Of a stretch of 64,000 nt of DNA, positions 34,363-43,682 are shown one piece after another (position 1 is the first letter of the stretch; each line of letters starts with the position of its first letter). The position numbers and the translations under genes were made by a program. This stretch comes from Candidatus Endomicrobium neocapritermitis. Its GTDB lineage: Bacteria > Elusimicrobiota > Endomicrobiia > Endomicrobiales > Endomicrobiaceae. Under the pieces are notes generated by a model. The model saw only the letters and a list, made by a program, of their open reading frames with translations, searched no databases and was not told where the DNA came from. The stretch covers positions 1 to 64,000 of the forward strand of contig WRJZ01000051.1 in NCBI GenBank assembly GCA_009778325.1. The letters are read 5' to 3'.

Positions 34363-34372
34363 AATTAAACTT

Positions 34373-36199
34373 ATGAAAAGAAACGATGTGAGAAATGTCG
34401 CCATTATTGCCCATGTTGACCACGGTAAAACCACAATAGTAGATTCTCTTTTAAAATATGCCGGACAGTTTAATGTAAAAATTGACGAAGCTCAGGAAGC
34501 GGTGCTTGATTCCAACCCTTTGGAAAGAGAAAGAGGAATCACTATTTTAGCAAAGTGCACTTCGGTAAATTTTAACGGAAATACAATCAATATAGTAGAC
34601 ACTCCCGGGCACGCTGATTTCGGCAGCGAAGTTGAAAGAGTTTTGAAAATGGTTGACGGCGCGATACTCATGGTTGACGCGGTTGAAGGCCCAATGCCGC
34701 AAACACGCTTTGTTTTGCGCAAAGCATTGGCTTTAGGGCTTCGCCCGATTGTCGTCATAAACAAAATGGACAGGCCGAATGCGGCACCAAGTACGGTTAT
34801 AGATAATGTTTTTGATTTATTCATGAAGCTCGGAGCAAGCGACGAGCAGTTGGATTTTCCCATAATTTACGCTTCCGGAAGAGACGGCTGGGCGAGTAAA
34901 ATTATGGAAGAGAAGGGCGCGGATATAAAACCCGTTTTTGATACGATTCTTGCGCATGTTCCCGCGCCTAATGCCGACGATACAAAACCGCTTCAAATGC
35001 AGATAACAATGCTTGATTACAATAATTTTCTCGGACATGTCGGGATAGGCAGGATTCTAAACGGCTTTGTAAAAAAAGGCCAGCCGGTTGCCTTGGCAAA
35101 CGCTAAAGAAGGTTCAAGTCCGAAAATTTCAAAAGCGGTAAGAATAGATAAATTTTCAGGCTTGGGAAAACAGGAAGTCGAAGAAGCAAGAGCGGGAGAC
35201 ATTGTTTCAATAGCAGGGCTTGAAGGCGTTGAAGTCGGCGATACGGTATGCGGAATTTATGATATTTTACCGCTTCCGCCTTTATCGATTGACGAGCCTA
35301 CCGTTTCAATGGATTTTCTTGTCAACGATTCCCCTTTTGCCGGCCGCGAAGGAAAATTTTTAACAAGCCGCCATTTAAAAGCAAGGCTTGATAAAGAAGC
35401 TCAAACAAATGTCGGGCTTAAAGTAGAGCCGCTTGAAGGAGAAGGAAGGTTTAAAGTTTCCGGAAGAGGCGAACTGCATTTGACAATATTAATTGAAACA
35501 ATGCGCAGAGAAGGCTTTGAACTTGCGGTTTCTTCGCCGGAAGTTATTTATAAGGAAAAAGGCGGAAAAGTTTACGAGCCCATGGAATTTTTGACGATTG
35601 ATATAGACAGCCAGTTTCAGGGGATAGTTTTTGAACTTATAGGCAAGCGTTCTTCCAAGCTTGAAAATATGGTAAGCGAAGGAGAGAACAGAATAAGGCT
35701 TGAATATATCGTGCCTTCAAGAGCTTTATTGGGTTTTAAAAATGAATTTTTAACTGCTACTCGCGGGCAAGGCATAATGCACCACAGTTTTTACGATTAT
35801 ATGCCTAAAGTGCATGTTGACGATTTGAGAAAAAACGGCGTATTCATAGCGCTGGAACACGGAAAAACAACGGCATACGCTTTGGACAATTTACAAAGCG
35901 GCGGAATATTTTTTGTAGACCCAGGCGTTGAAGTTTACGCGGGAATGATAGTAGGGCAAAATTCCAGAGACAATGATTTGGTAGTCAATCCGTGCAAATT
36001 AAAAAAATTAAGCAATATGAGAAGCAAAGGCTCCGATGACGCGCCAATGCTTGTTCCGCCGATAAAATTCAGCCTTGAACAGGCGGTTGAATATATAGCG
36101 CCAGACGAGCTTGCGGAAATTACGCCGAATTCAATAAGATTAAGAAAGAAAATTTTAGACCACACAAAGAGGAAACGGCAGATAATAGAGAATAGTTAA
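34373..36199 (+). CDS. typA: TypA/BipA ribosome-associated GTPase
   Basis: The only confident plus-strand gene. A 608-residue translational GTPase: G1 AHVDHGKTT, RERGITI, DTPGHADFGSE, NKMDRP. The EF-G-like domains III and V follow, then the TypA-specific C-terminal domain (SRALLGFKNEFLTATRGQGIM, GIFFVDPGVEVYAGMIVG). It assists ribosome assembly and stress adaptation. No obvious Shine-Dalgarno lies before the ATG, and the leader has a terminator-like hairpin. The last residues (RQIIENS) and stop are encoded by the inverted repeat at 36179-36303. Confidence 0.96.
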   Translation: MKRNDVRNVAIIAHVDHGKTTIVDSLLKYAGQFNVKIDEAQEAVLDSNPLERERGITILAKCTSVNFNGNTINIVDTPGHADFGSEVERVLKMVDGAILMVDAVEGPMPQTRFVLRKALALGLRPIVVINKMDRPNAAPSTVIDNVFDLFMKLGASDEQLDFPIIYASGRDGWASKIMEEKGADIKPVFDTILAHVPAPNADDTKPLQMQITMLDYNNFLGHVGIGRILNGFVKKGQPVALANAKEGSSPKISKAVRIDKFSGLGKQEVEEARAGDIVSIAGLEGVEVGDTVCGIYDILPLPPLSIDEPTVSMDFLVNDSPFAGREGKFLTSRHLKARLDKEAQTNVGLKVEPLEGEGRFKVSGRGELHLTILIETMRREGFELAVSSPEVIYKEKGGKVYEPMEFLTIDIDSQFQGIVFELIGKRSSKLENMVSEGENRIRLEYIVPSRALLGFKNEFLTATRGQGIMHHSFYDYMPKVHVDDLRKNGVFIALEHGKTTAYALDNLQSGGIFFVDPGVEVYAGMIVGQNSRDNDLVVNPCKLKKLSNMRSKGSDDAPMLVPPIKFSLEQAVEYIAPDELAEITPNSIRLRKKILDHTKRKRQIIENS

Positions 36200-36303
36200 T
36201 AGAGAATAGATATTGTGTTTCGGCTTTGCCGAAACGTATTGTAGGTTTTCGCGAAGCGAAAACACCAAAAACTATTATCTATTAACTATTCTCTATTATC
36301 TGC
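36179..36303. repeat. Inverted repeat: AGAGAAT arms, core 1
   Basis: The left arm has a 7-nt period (AGATAAT AGAGAAT AGTTAAT) and the right arm is TATTAACTATTCTCTATTAT. The core has TTTCGGCTTTGCCGAAAC, TTTTCGCGAAGCGAAAAC and a short spacer. It sits between convergent typA and the second autotransporter and encodes the end of typA. Its core matches that of the AATTAAC family although the arms differ. Confidence 0.92.
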
Positions 36304-36310
36304 CGTTACG

Positions 36311-39300
36311 TTATTCCACTACAACAACGACTCTTCGATTTACCATTCTTCCTGCTTCATCATCGTTTGAAGCTGCTGGTAAAATCGATGAAAGGCCGAC
36401 ATATTCTATTTTTTCAGCCGGTATTCCGTTGTTTATAAATTCATCATAAACGGCCTTGGCTCTTAATCTGGAAAGCTTTTTCGGCGTATTTTCCGTAGAA
36501 TCGGCGTGACCTTCAATAGATATTTTGTTATACTCATATTTCTTTATCGCTTCAATCTGTTTCTGCAGCTCATTGCGCCAATGCTGCGATAATTCATAGC
36601 TGTCGGACATAAATTTTATTTCAAACGATTCAAGTATGGGCTTTAGCATTCTTCCCTGAATTTCGTTTTTCTTTTTCATAAGCTCGTCATCGCTGATTTC
36701 GCCGGAAAATTTTAACCCGCGCGCTTTTTCGGCTTTGGCTTGTTCAATCTGTCTTTGTCTCATCTCATTTCTGGCTTGTTCTTTTTCAGCTTTTATTTTT
36801 TCTTCTTCCTGCTTCTGTGCCGCGGCAAGCATAATTTCATATTCAAGTATCCGTGTGTCTTTTACCTTTGTTTCCGCGGGTTTTATTTCAGACATTGCTT
36901 TTTCATAGGCTTTTATTTCAGATTCCGCTTTCTGCTTTGCCGTCTCTTTCTCTCCGGATGCCTTTTCTTTTTCAAAAGCCTCTGATCCTATTATTACTTT
37001 TTCCGAATCTTTTTGTGTTTTATCATAAATTCTAAATTCCGATTCCATTTTCTTCTTTTCTTCTTTTTGGCTCTTTGCTTTCTCTTTTGCTTCATAACTT
37101 GCTTCACGTCTTTGAACTTCCATATCTTCTTTCATTGCCTTTTCATAGGCTTTTATTTCCGCATTCAGCATGCGCGCTTCTTCCTTGGCTTTTTTTACCG
37201 CTTCCGCCTTCTGTTTTGCCGCTTCTTTCTTTTCGGATGCCTTTTCTTTTTCAAAAGTCTCTGGTCCTGTCATTATTTTTTCCGAAATTCTAAATTCCGA
37301 TTCCATCCTCTTTTTTTCTTCCTGATGGATCTTTGCTTTTTCTTTTGCTTCATAACTTGCTTCACGGCTTTGCGCTTTTATATCTCTGCTTCTCGCAGAG
37401 AAAATCCATCTGACTCCCGCGTTGCCATACATATTCTCATACCTGTCCCCGGCATAATATTTCACGTTCACAAATCCCTTCCAGTTTTCCGACAGTCTTA
37501 CTTCTCCCCCGGCTCCTATTCCAACCGCTATACTTCCTTCTTCGCTGCTCCTGCTGAAAAATTTCATCCCCGTATTCACAAACTGGCCTTCTATCTCATG
37601 CGTTGTTCCGGCAAACATATATTTACACTCTATATTTCCATACCATATCCATATGTCTTTATCATAATCTACCCCAAAGCCCACTCTTCCCGCGCTCCTT
37701 AGATAAGTCCCTCCGCTTACTTCCAAATTATACATCCCCGCGCCTATTTCATTAAATCCTTCATACATAGTGTTCTGAACTTCTATTCCCAAATACGGCT
37801 TCAAATCTATAACTTCCGTCAGCCATATTCTTAACGCAGCTTCCACATCCGCGCTTACCGTAATCGCGTTTATATCCGCTTTTGTTGTCCTTCCTCCGTA
37901 TGTCATTCTTTCCGTACTGAACTTATCATAACTTCCAAGCAGCATTCCTTTAAATTCCAAGCTGTCTCTTGTATATCCTCCGTACACGCCCAAGCCGTTT
38001 TTGTTTCCGTCAGCTTTATGGCTTCCCTGCTCTATATTATCTTTGCTTATTCTTCCGTACACTCCCCACATCATGTCTCCGCCTAACTTGTCAGCCATAA
38101 ATCTGTCAAACCCGAACATCACTCCCATTGACACATCTTTGTAATCTTCCGGTGAATTCTCGTCTTCTTTAAAGCTTTCCATTCCGCCTTTTAACTGCAC
38201 CCACAATCCGCTGTTTGTTTTATGCTCTTCCCCGTGGTTTTTTATTTTGTCGTACACTTCATTTTTTGGGCTGTCCGCAGCTATATTTCTTATCACATTC
38301 GACAGAAAATATCCCGACGTTTCTGCCAAAAATCTTTTTACTTCCGCTATTTCAGCTTCTGTTCCGTTGTTTTGTTTTACCATCATCTCGGTCAATATCA
38401 GCTGCCAGGCTCCGGGATTTACCGATATAGCGTCAAACGCTCTTGCCGTTTCGCTCTGATTATATGTCAGCGGACTTAACCCGCCGAAATTCGTTATGAC
38501 TAATCCGTTTATTATCAATTTCACTATCCCGTTCTCATATTTCAGCTCATATCTCAAGTCGCCGCCGTCTGCCTTGCTTATTGAACTGCTTGTAAATACT
38601 CCCGTCAAATTCGACGGTCCGCTTGTTATTATCAATTGGTATTCTGTGTTATCGTATGTTCCTACTCCCGCAAATATGTCTATGTTTCCGCCTATATACG
38701 CCGTATTGGCTTTTATCACGTCATTTGTCCCGTCATAAAATATGTCCATTTTCAAATTTGTCAGGCTTCTGAAATTGCCTTGTACCGTAACCGTGTTTAC
38801 CGTACCGTTTTCCATACTCAAGGCGCTTCCTAAAGGCAGCTCCAATGCTTTCCCTCTATATGTCGCGCTAGCAAGCATTATTATATTGCCGCCGGTTATG
38901 TTAAAATTTCCCCATACTTCGCTGTCTCCGCCCAAATACATTGCTCCGCTTCCGCTTTTGTTTATCGATATCCCGCTTCCGCTTACGGCGCTCAGTATTC
39001 CGCCTTCAAATCTTATCAAATTGCTTCCGCTTATATTTAATGTCGAATTAACATCCATATAAACGTCATTCGGCTTGCCGTTTGCTTTATTTCCGCTAAA
39101 TATCACTTCCCCGCCGTTTGTATTAAACGTTACCGCGCTGTTGGTTATATACAGCGCGCCTCCCAAAGTTCCGGCTTGGTTTCCTTCAAAATTTACTTTT
39201 CCTCCGCTAAAACTCGTATTTGAATTACTGCCGGCAAATACCGCTCCGCCAAAATTCGCGCTGTTGTTTATGAAGTTTACCAAAGAGGAAACAAAATTTA

Positions 39301-41950
39301 GAGTACTGTTTCCTCCATAATAAATAGCGCCGCCGCTGACGGATGCCCTGTTATTGTTAAAAGTTATATTATTAGTGTTGCTGAAAGTTATCCATGACGT
39401 ATCGGAATATATAGCTCCGCCTGAGCCGTTTTTCGCTTCATTGTATGACATTGAGATATTATTATTATTGAAATTAAGAGTTGTATAATAAAGATATAAA
39501 GCGCCGCCAAAACTTCTTGCGGTATTAGAAGACATATTTACATTCTTTGTAAATGTCATGGTTCCTTTATTGTAAAGATATAAGAATCCGCCGTTATTTG
39601 ACTCATTGCCTATTGCCGTGAGAGCAGTATTTAAAAAATCTAAGGTTGAATTTCCTCCGAGATGTATCACTCCGTTACCGCTTGCGCTCGTTGAACGATT
39701 ATAATTTATAACAGTAGATAAACCTGAAAAAGTTATTACGGAACCGTTTGCCGCCGCATATATGGCTCCGCCTTGCTGGGCAGTATTGCTTATAAGTTCA
39801 ACATTTTGGTTAAAAGTAATACTTTGACCGTATAAATACAAAAATCCGCCGTAAGTGACGGCAGTATTTCCCTTTGCAATAAGCGTTGAACCTAAAAAAG
39901 ATAATCTGCTGCCGCTGCCCGCATAGACAGCTCCGCCATTGTTGGCAGTATTACTTGTAAATGTCAGATTACTATTCGCAAAATTCAGAAAAGAGTTATT
40001 GGTACCGGAGAGATATATCGCGCCGCCGTCGTTAACGGCATTATTTCCGGTAAAAATTACAGTACTGTTTGTAAAAGTAGTGGTTGTTCTATCGGCTAAA
40101 TACATTGCCCCGCCGTTGTTACCCGCACTGTTTCCTGAAAAAGTTACATTGCTGTTTGTAAAATCTAAAAAAGAAACATTTCCGGCAGTGCCGATCATAT
40201 ATATTGCGCCGCCTAAACCGCTTGCTCCTGTTGTTCTATTTCCCGTAAAAATTACTGTGCTGTTTGTAAAAATAGTATTTGTCCTATCTAAATACATTGC
40301 ACCGCCGAATGTTGCGGTGTTATAATTAAACGTCTTTGTGTTTCCTGTAAATGTCAGCGACGTACCGGCAGCCGCATATATTCCTCCGCCGTTTATGGCA
40401 GCAGTATTGCTTATAAGATTAACATCCCTGTCAAAAGTAACGCTTTGACCGTTTAAATACAAAAATCCGCCGTAACTTCCGGCATTATTTCCTGTTGCCG
40501 TAAGCGCTGAACCTAAAAAAGATAATCTGCTGCCGCTGCCCGCATAGATAGCTCCGCCATTGTTGGCAGTATTGCTTGTAAATGTCAGATTACTATTCGC
40601 AAAATTCAAAAAGGAATTATTGGGGCCGGCGATATTTATCGCGCCGCCGTCCATAACGGCGCTATTTCCGGTAAAAATTACGGTACTGTTTGTAAAAGTA
40701 GCGGTTGTTCTATCGGCTAAATACATTGCCCCGCCGCCGCTGCCGGAACCGTTTCCCGAAGCTTTGTTATAATTAAACGTCATTGTGTTTCCTGTAAATG
40801 TCAGCATCGTACCGGCAGCAGCCGCATATATCCCTCCGCCGCTTCTGTTAGCAGTATTGCTGGTAAGATTAACATTCCTGTCAAAAGTAACGCTTTGACC
40901 GTTTAAATACAAAAATCCGCCGTTGCCGTTTACGCCTGTTCCGTTAGCTTGATTTCCTATGGCCGTAACAGCCGAACCTAAAAAAGATAATCTGCTGCCG
41001 CTGTCCGCGACATATATAGCGCCGCCGCTTCTGGAAGTATTGCTTGTAAATGTCAGATTACTATTCGCAAAATTCAGAAAAGAATTATTGGTGCCGAAAA
41101 TATATATTGCGCCGCCGTCACTAACGGCGCTGTTTCCGGTAAAAATTACGGTACTGTTTGTAAAAGTAGCGGTTGTTCTATCGGCTAAATATATTACTCC
41201 GCCGCTGCCTCCTGCGCTGTTTCCTGAAAAAGTTATATTGCTGTTTGTAAAGTTTAAGAGAGATTCAATGCCGGCGGAAGTGCCGCCGGTCATATATATT
41301 GCTCCGCCTAAACCGCTTGCTCCCGTGGCACTGTTTCCGATAAAAGTTGTATCGCTGTTTGTAAAAGCAGTGATTGTTCTTGCAACTAAATTTATGGCCC
41401 CTCCGGCTCCTGCAAAAGTATTATTTAAAAACACATTTGTTCCGCCGGCATTTATTATAATAGATCTGGCATTAGTGGCAGTGCCGTAAAAAGTATTAAT
41501 CGCTCTGTTATTGCTGTCAAAATCAACATTGTATATATTTAAAGTAATATGAGAATCTGGTTGATTACGCCTTGAATACAAATAAATTGCTCCATTTGCC
41601 GCTCTCATATTTCTTATAATAATATTATTAATGCTTAAAGTTCTGGGAGAATATGACGAATTTATATTCTCCACTACTAAACCATAGCTTAAATTATTAC
41701 CGATCAACTCATATCTGCCGCCGCCATCCCCTAAACCATTGATAATTTTATTATTAGCGACATTATTCGGCCAAGTAGGAGTTCCTGAAGGAGATGCTAA
41801 AAATGTAATATTACTCTTTACATCAATTGTAACATTACTGGCACTAATATAATTATTGTAAAAATTAAGATAATCATACACATCCACTCCAAATACCGCG
41901 GACGCGCAAAAAAGTAATAAAAATAATGATAACGGTAAAATTTTTTTCAT
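36311..41950 (-). CDS. Pmp-like autotransporter with C-terminal coiled coil and OmpA domain
   Basis: An 1879-residue protein. Residues 1-21 are a signal peptide (FCASAVFG). Residues ~60-1150 are Pmp-type repeats (GGAIY, FxGN) forming a beta-helix, including a longer unit present three to four times (ADRTTATFTNSTVIFTGN). A linker leads to a beta-barrel domain at ~1243-1517 (SGLWVQLKGGMESF to VRWIFSARS), as in type V autotransporters. Instead of ending there, it continues into a Glu/Lys-rich coiled coil (~1520-1770) with a duplicated ~80-residue block, then an OmpA-like peptidoglycan-binding domain (~1776-1879; ISIEGHADSTENTPKKLSRLRA, NRRVVVVVE). The OmpA motif implies a periplasmic tail tying the barrel to the cell wall. 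Domain calls are strong; the combined topology is inferred. It is preceded by a possible promoter. Confidence 0.92.
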   Translation of the reverse strand: MKKILPLSLFLLLFCASAVFGVDVYDYLNFYNNYISASNVTIDVKSNITFLASPSGTPTWPNNVANNKIINGLGDGGGRYELIGNNLSYGLVVENINSSYSPRTLSINNIIIRNMRAANGAIYLYSRRNQPDSHITLNIYNVDFDSNNRAINTFYGTATNARSIIINAGGTNVFLNNTFAGAGGAINLVARTITAFTNSDTTFIGNSATGASGLGGAIYMTGGTSAGIESLLNFTNSNITFSGNSAGGSGGVIYLADRTTATFTNSTVIFTGNSAVSDGGAIYIFGTNNSFLNFANSNLTFTSNTSRSGGAIYVADSGSRLSFLGSAVTAIGNQANGTGVNGNGGFLYLNGQSVTFDRNVNLTSNTANRSGGGIYAAAAGTMLTFTGNTMTFNYNKASGNGSGSGGGAMYLADRTTATFTNSTVIFTGNSAVMDGGAINIAGPNNSFLNFANSNLTFTSNTANNGGAIYAGSGSRLSFLGSALTATGNNAGSYGGFLYLNGQSVTFDRDVNLISNTAAINGGGIYAAAGTSLTFTGNTKTFNYNTATFGGAMYLDRTNTIFTNSTVIFTGNRTTGASGLGGAIYMIGTAGNVSFLDFTNSNVTFSGNSAGNNGGAMYLADRTTTTFTNSTVIFTGNNAVNDGGAIYLSGTNNSFLNFANSNLTFTSNTANNGGAVYAGSGSRLSFLGSTLIAKGNTAVTYGGFLYLYGQSITFNQNVELISNTAQQGGAIYAAANGSVITFSGLSTVINYNRSTSASGNGVIHLGGNSTLDFLNTALTAIGNESNNGGFLYLYNKGTMTFTKNVNMSSNTARSFGGALYLYYTTLNFNNNNISMSYNEAKNGSGGAIYSDTSWITFSNTNNITFNNNRASVSGGAIYYGGNSTLNFVSSLVNFINNSANFGGAVFAGSNSNTSFSGGKVNFEGNQAGTLGGALYITNSAVTFNTNGGEVIFSGNKANGKPNDVYMDVNSTLNISGSNLIRFEGGILSAVSGSGISINKSGSGAMYLGGDSEVWGNFNITGGNIIMLASATYRGKALELPLGSALSMENGTVNTVTVQGNFRSLTNLKMDIFYDGTNDVIKANTAYIGGNIDIFAGVGTYDNTEYQLIITSGPSNLTGVFTSSSISKADGGDLRYELKYENGIVKLIINGLVITNFGGLSPLTYNQSETARAFDAISVNPGAWQLILTEMMVKQNNGTEAEIAEVKRFLAETSGYFLSNVIRNIAADSPKNEVYDKIKNHGEEHKTNSGLWVQLKGGMESFKEDENSPEDYKDVSMGVMFGFDRFMADKLGGDMMWGVYGRISKDNIEQGSHKADGNKNGLGVYGGYTRDSLEFKGMLLGSYDKFSTERMTYGGRTTKADINAITVSADVEAALRIWLTEVIDLKPYLGIEVQNTMYEGFNEIGAGMYNLEVSGGTYLRSAGRVGFGVDYDKDIWIWYGNIECKYMFAGTTHEIEGQFVNTGMKFFSRSSEEGSIAVGIGAGGEVRLSENWKGFVNVKYYAGDRYENMYGNAGVRWIFSARSRDIKAQSREASYEAKEKAKIHQEEKKRMESEFRISEKIMTGPETFEKEKASEKKEAAKQKAEAVKKAKEEARMLNAEIKAYEKAMKEDMEVQRREASYEAKEKAKSQKEEKKKMESEFRIYDKTQKDSEKVIIGSEAFEKEKASGEKETAKQKAESEIKAYEKAMSEIKPAETKVKDTRILEYEIMLAAAQKQEEEKIKAEKEQARNEMRQRQIEQAKAEKARGLKFSGEISDDELMKKKNEIQGRMLKPILESFEIKFMSDSYELSQHWRNELQKQIEAIKKYEYNKISIEGHADSTENTPKKLSRLRAKAVYDEFINNGIPAEKIEYVGLSSILPAASNDDEAGRMVNRRVVVVVE

Positions 41951-41992
41951 TCCTTTCCCTTTTAAAATTATATGCGCTGTTTATTTAATAAT

Positions 41993-42032
41993 ATTTTAAG
42001 CTAAAATAAGACATAACCGCAATAACTTTCAA
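41993..42032 (-). promoter_or_regulatory. Possible promoter of the OmpA-tailed autotransporter
   Basis: Two overlapping weak options are seen on the minus strand. TTGCGG (42017-42022) is 18 bp from TAAAAT (41993-41998). TTGAAA (42027-42032) is 18 bp from TATTTT (42003-42008). The 117-bp gap upstream of the gene is AT-rich, and AAGGGAAAGGA precedes the ATG. Confidence 0.35.
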
Positions 42033-42067
42033 TACATTTTTCAATTATTTTTCAAGTTTATGAATAC

Positions 42068-43018
42068 TTATATTTTGCGGTATTTTGTAAGGCATCCCGA
42101 CTGGCATTTTACGGTACATGTATTATCGCACGGTTCTACGTGTACGGTAACAAGCGCATTGTCCAGTTTTGAGGCAATTTCAGCTTCTAATTTTCTGGTA
42201 ATTTCGTGAGATTGCAAAACCGTCATATCCGGAGCGACAAGAATGTGAAATTCAACAAACCTTCTGTTGCCGGCTTTTCTCGTTTTCAGATCATGGTAAC
42301 CTGATATGCTCTTGTCCGCTCTTATTATATTTTCAACTGTTGCAACTTCTTCATCGGGAAGACCTATATCGAATAAATCCCTTGCGGATTTTAGGGTAAG
42401 GTCATAAGCAGCTTTCACAATCATCGCTGCGACAATAAGAGCGGTAACGGAATCAAGCCAATAAATATTTATTTCAGGAAAAAAGAATTTTGATACCGTA
42501 ATTATAATAAGCGCAAACATAACGCCCAAAGACGTATAAACATCCGTACGCAAATGCCAGCCGTTGGCCTCCAAAGCTATGGAATTTGCTTTTTTAGCCA
42601 CGGAAAAGAGCCTGTTTGATACTATAAAATTAACAGTCGCGGAAATAAGCATTATTAAAACGCCGATGATAGGCATTTCAATAGGCTGGGGATTTATAAG
42701 TCTGGACACCGCTTCATAAATAATATAAATTGCCGCGGCGAATATGAGCAGCGCCTCAATTGTTCCGGAAACATTTTCAAATTTTCCGTGACCGTAAGGA
42801 TGGTCGAAATCCGCGGGCTGCGAGGATTTTTTTACGGCAAACAAAGCTATGAATGAAGCCAAAAGATCGATAAAAGAATGCACGGCTTCGGAAATAATCG
42901 CAACCGAGCCTATCATTATACCGACAATCAGCTTACCCAAAGTTAAAACCGAGTTTGAGAAAACCGACAGTTTTGCCGTTTTTACGGTTTGTTCTTTTAT
43001 ATTTTCATTCTTCTTCAT
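42068..43018 (-). CDS. Cation diffusion facilitator (CDF) metal exporter
   Basis: A 316-residue CDF protein with about six membrane segments in residues ~10-210. The paired metal-site motifs are HSFID (in SEAVHSFIDLLAS) and HPYGHGKFENVSG, then DSVTALIVA. A cytoplasmic C-terminal domain follows (HDLKTRKAGNRRFVEFHILV). The final ~20 residues hold several Cys (CDNTCTVKCQSGC), possibly metal-binding. The metal (Zn, Fe, Mn or Co) is not determined. The start is the ATG at 43018; the longer frame to 43102 is encoded by an inverted repeat. Confidence 0.9.
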   Translation of the reverse strand: MKKNENIKEQTVKTAKLSVFSNSVLTLGKLIVGIMIGSVAIISEAVHSFIDLLASFIALFAVKKSSQPADFDHPYGHGKFENVSGTIEALLIFAAAIYIIYEAVSRLINPQPIEMPIIGVLIMLISATVNFIVSNRLFSVAKKANSIALEANGWHLRTDVYTSLGVMFALIIITVSKFFFPEINIYWLDSVTALIVAAMIVKAAYDLTLKSARDLFDIGLPDEEVATVENIIRADKSISGYHDLKTRKAGNRRFVEFHILVAPDMTVLQSHEITRKLEAEIASKLDNALVTVHVEPCDNTCTVKCQSGCLTKYRKI

Positions 43019-43682
43019 AATGACTGCGCCTTTGATTCGTAATTGCCTTTTTGCTGTTCGCCGTTGATTCCCCCGATTTAGATACTCGGGGGCAGGCTCC
43101 ATTCGTAATTCGTAATTTGTAATTGTCGTTAATTATCACATTCACAGCCTGCTTTAACGTTTTACAAACCGCCAAGGGTTTTATTTTTTGGCTTTTAATC
43201 TTTTTCATCTGCTCTTTCCCGTGTCCGGTTAAAACCAGAATGCCTTTTCCTCCGGAATTATATCCAAACATATAATCGCGCACGCTGTCGCCGACAGTAT
43301 AAGATTTTTCAAGGTCTATATTGTGTTCTTTTGCCGCTTTTAAAGCCATTGCCGTTTTTGGTTTTCTGCAATCGCAGCTATTTTCGTCAATATGCGCGCA
43401 GTAGTATAAACCGTCAATTTTAGCGCCCTGTTCTTTTAACAAATCGACGAATCTTTTGTTCACTTTTTTTAAATCTTTCTCGTTAAATATTCCCCTTGCT
43501 ATGCCGGACTGGTTTGTAACCACTATAATTTTAAAGCCGGCTTTGCGAAGCTTTTTGATACTTTCCGCCGAATAAGAGTAAAGTCTTACCCGCTCCGGCG
43601 AACTTAAATAATTTTTATCGTAAATAAGAGTGCCGTCTCTGTCTAAGAATGCGGCAGGTTTTTTAATATTGTTTTTTCCCAT
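43005..43682 (-). CDS. gmhB: GmhB, D,D-heptose 1,7-bisphosphate phosphatase, with repeat-derived tail
   Basis: A 225-residue HAD phosphatase: FLDRDGTLIYDKNYL (nucleophile Asp), VTNQSGIARG, the zinc-loop CAHIDENSCDCRKPK, and VGDSVRDYMFG. It removes the 1-phosphate-partner group in the ADP-heptose pathway, between the kinase (32046) and the missing adenylyltransferase. Residues ~185-225 (from about NDNYKLRITNG) are translated from an AATTACG-type repeat, so the native protein probably ended near VNVII. It overlaps lpxK by ~40 bp and the CDF start by 14 bp. Confidence 0.9.
   Translation of the reverse strand: MGKNNIKKPAAFLDRDGTLIYDKNYLSSPERVRLYSYSAESIKKLRKAGFKIIVVTNQSGIARGIFNEKDLKKVNKRFVDLLKEQGAKIDGLYYCAHIDENSCDCRKPKTAMALKAAKEHNIDLEKSYTVGDSVRDYMFGYNSGGKGILVLTGHGKEQMKKIKSQKIKPLAVCKTLKQAVNVIINDNYKLRITNGACPRVSKSGESTANSKKAITNQRRSHYEEE
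43032..43129. repeat. AATTACG-family repeat, rearranged copy
   Basis: It contains GATTCGTAATTGCC, TTCGCCGTTGATT, a CCCCCGATTTAGATACTCGG hairpin, then ATTCGTAATTCGTAATTTG. Both arms appear in the same orientation, unlike the other copies, so it looks degraded or chimeric. It codes for the tail of GmhB. Confidence 0.75.

Noticed and set aside
43019-43102. N-terminal extension of the CDF transporter
   Set aside because: The 28 extra codons are read from an AATTACG repeat and inside gmhB; the ATG at 43018 fits the family start.
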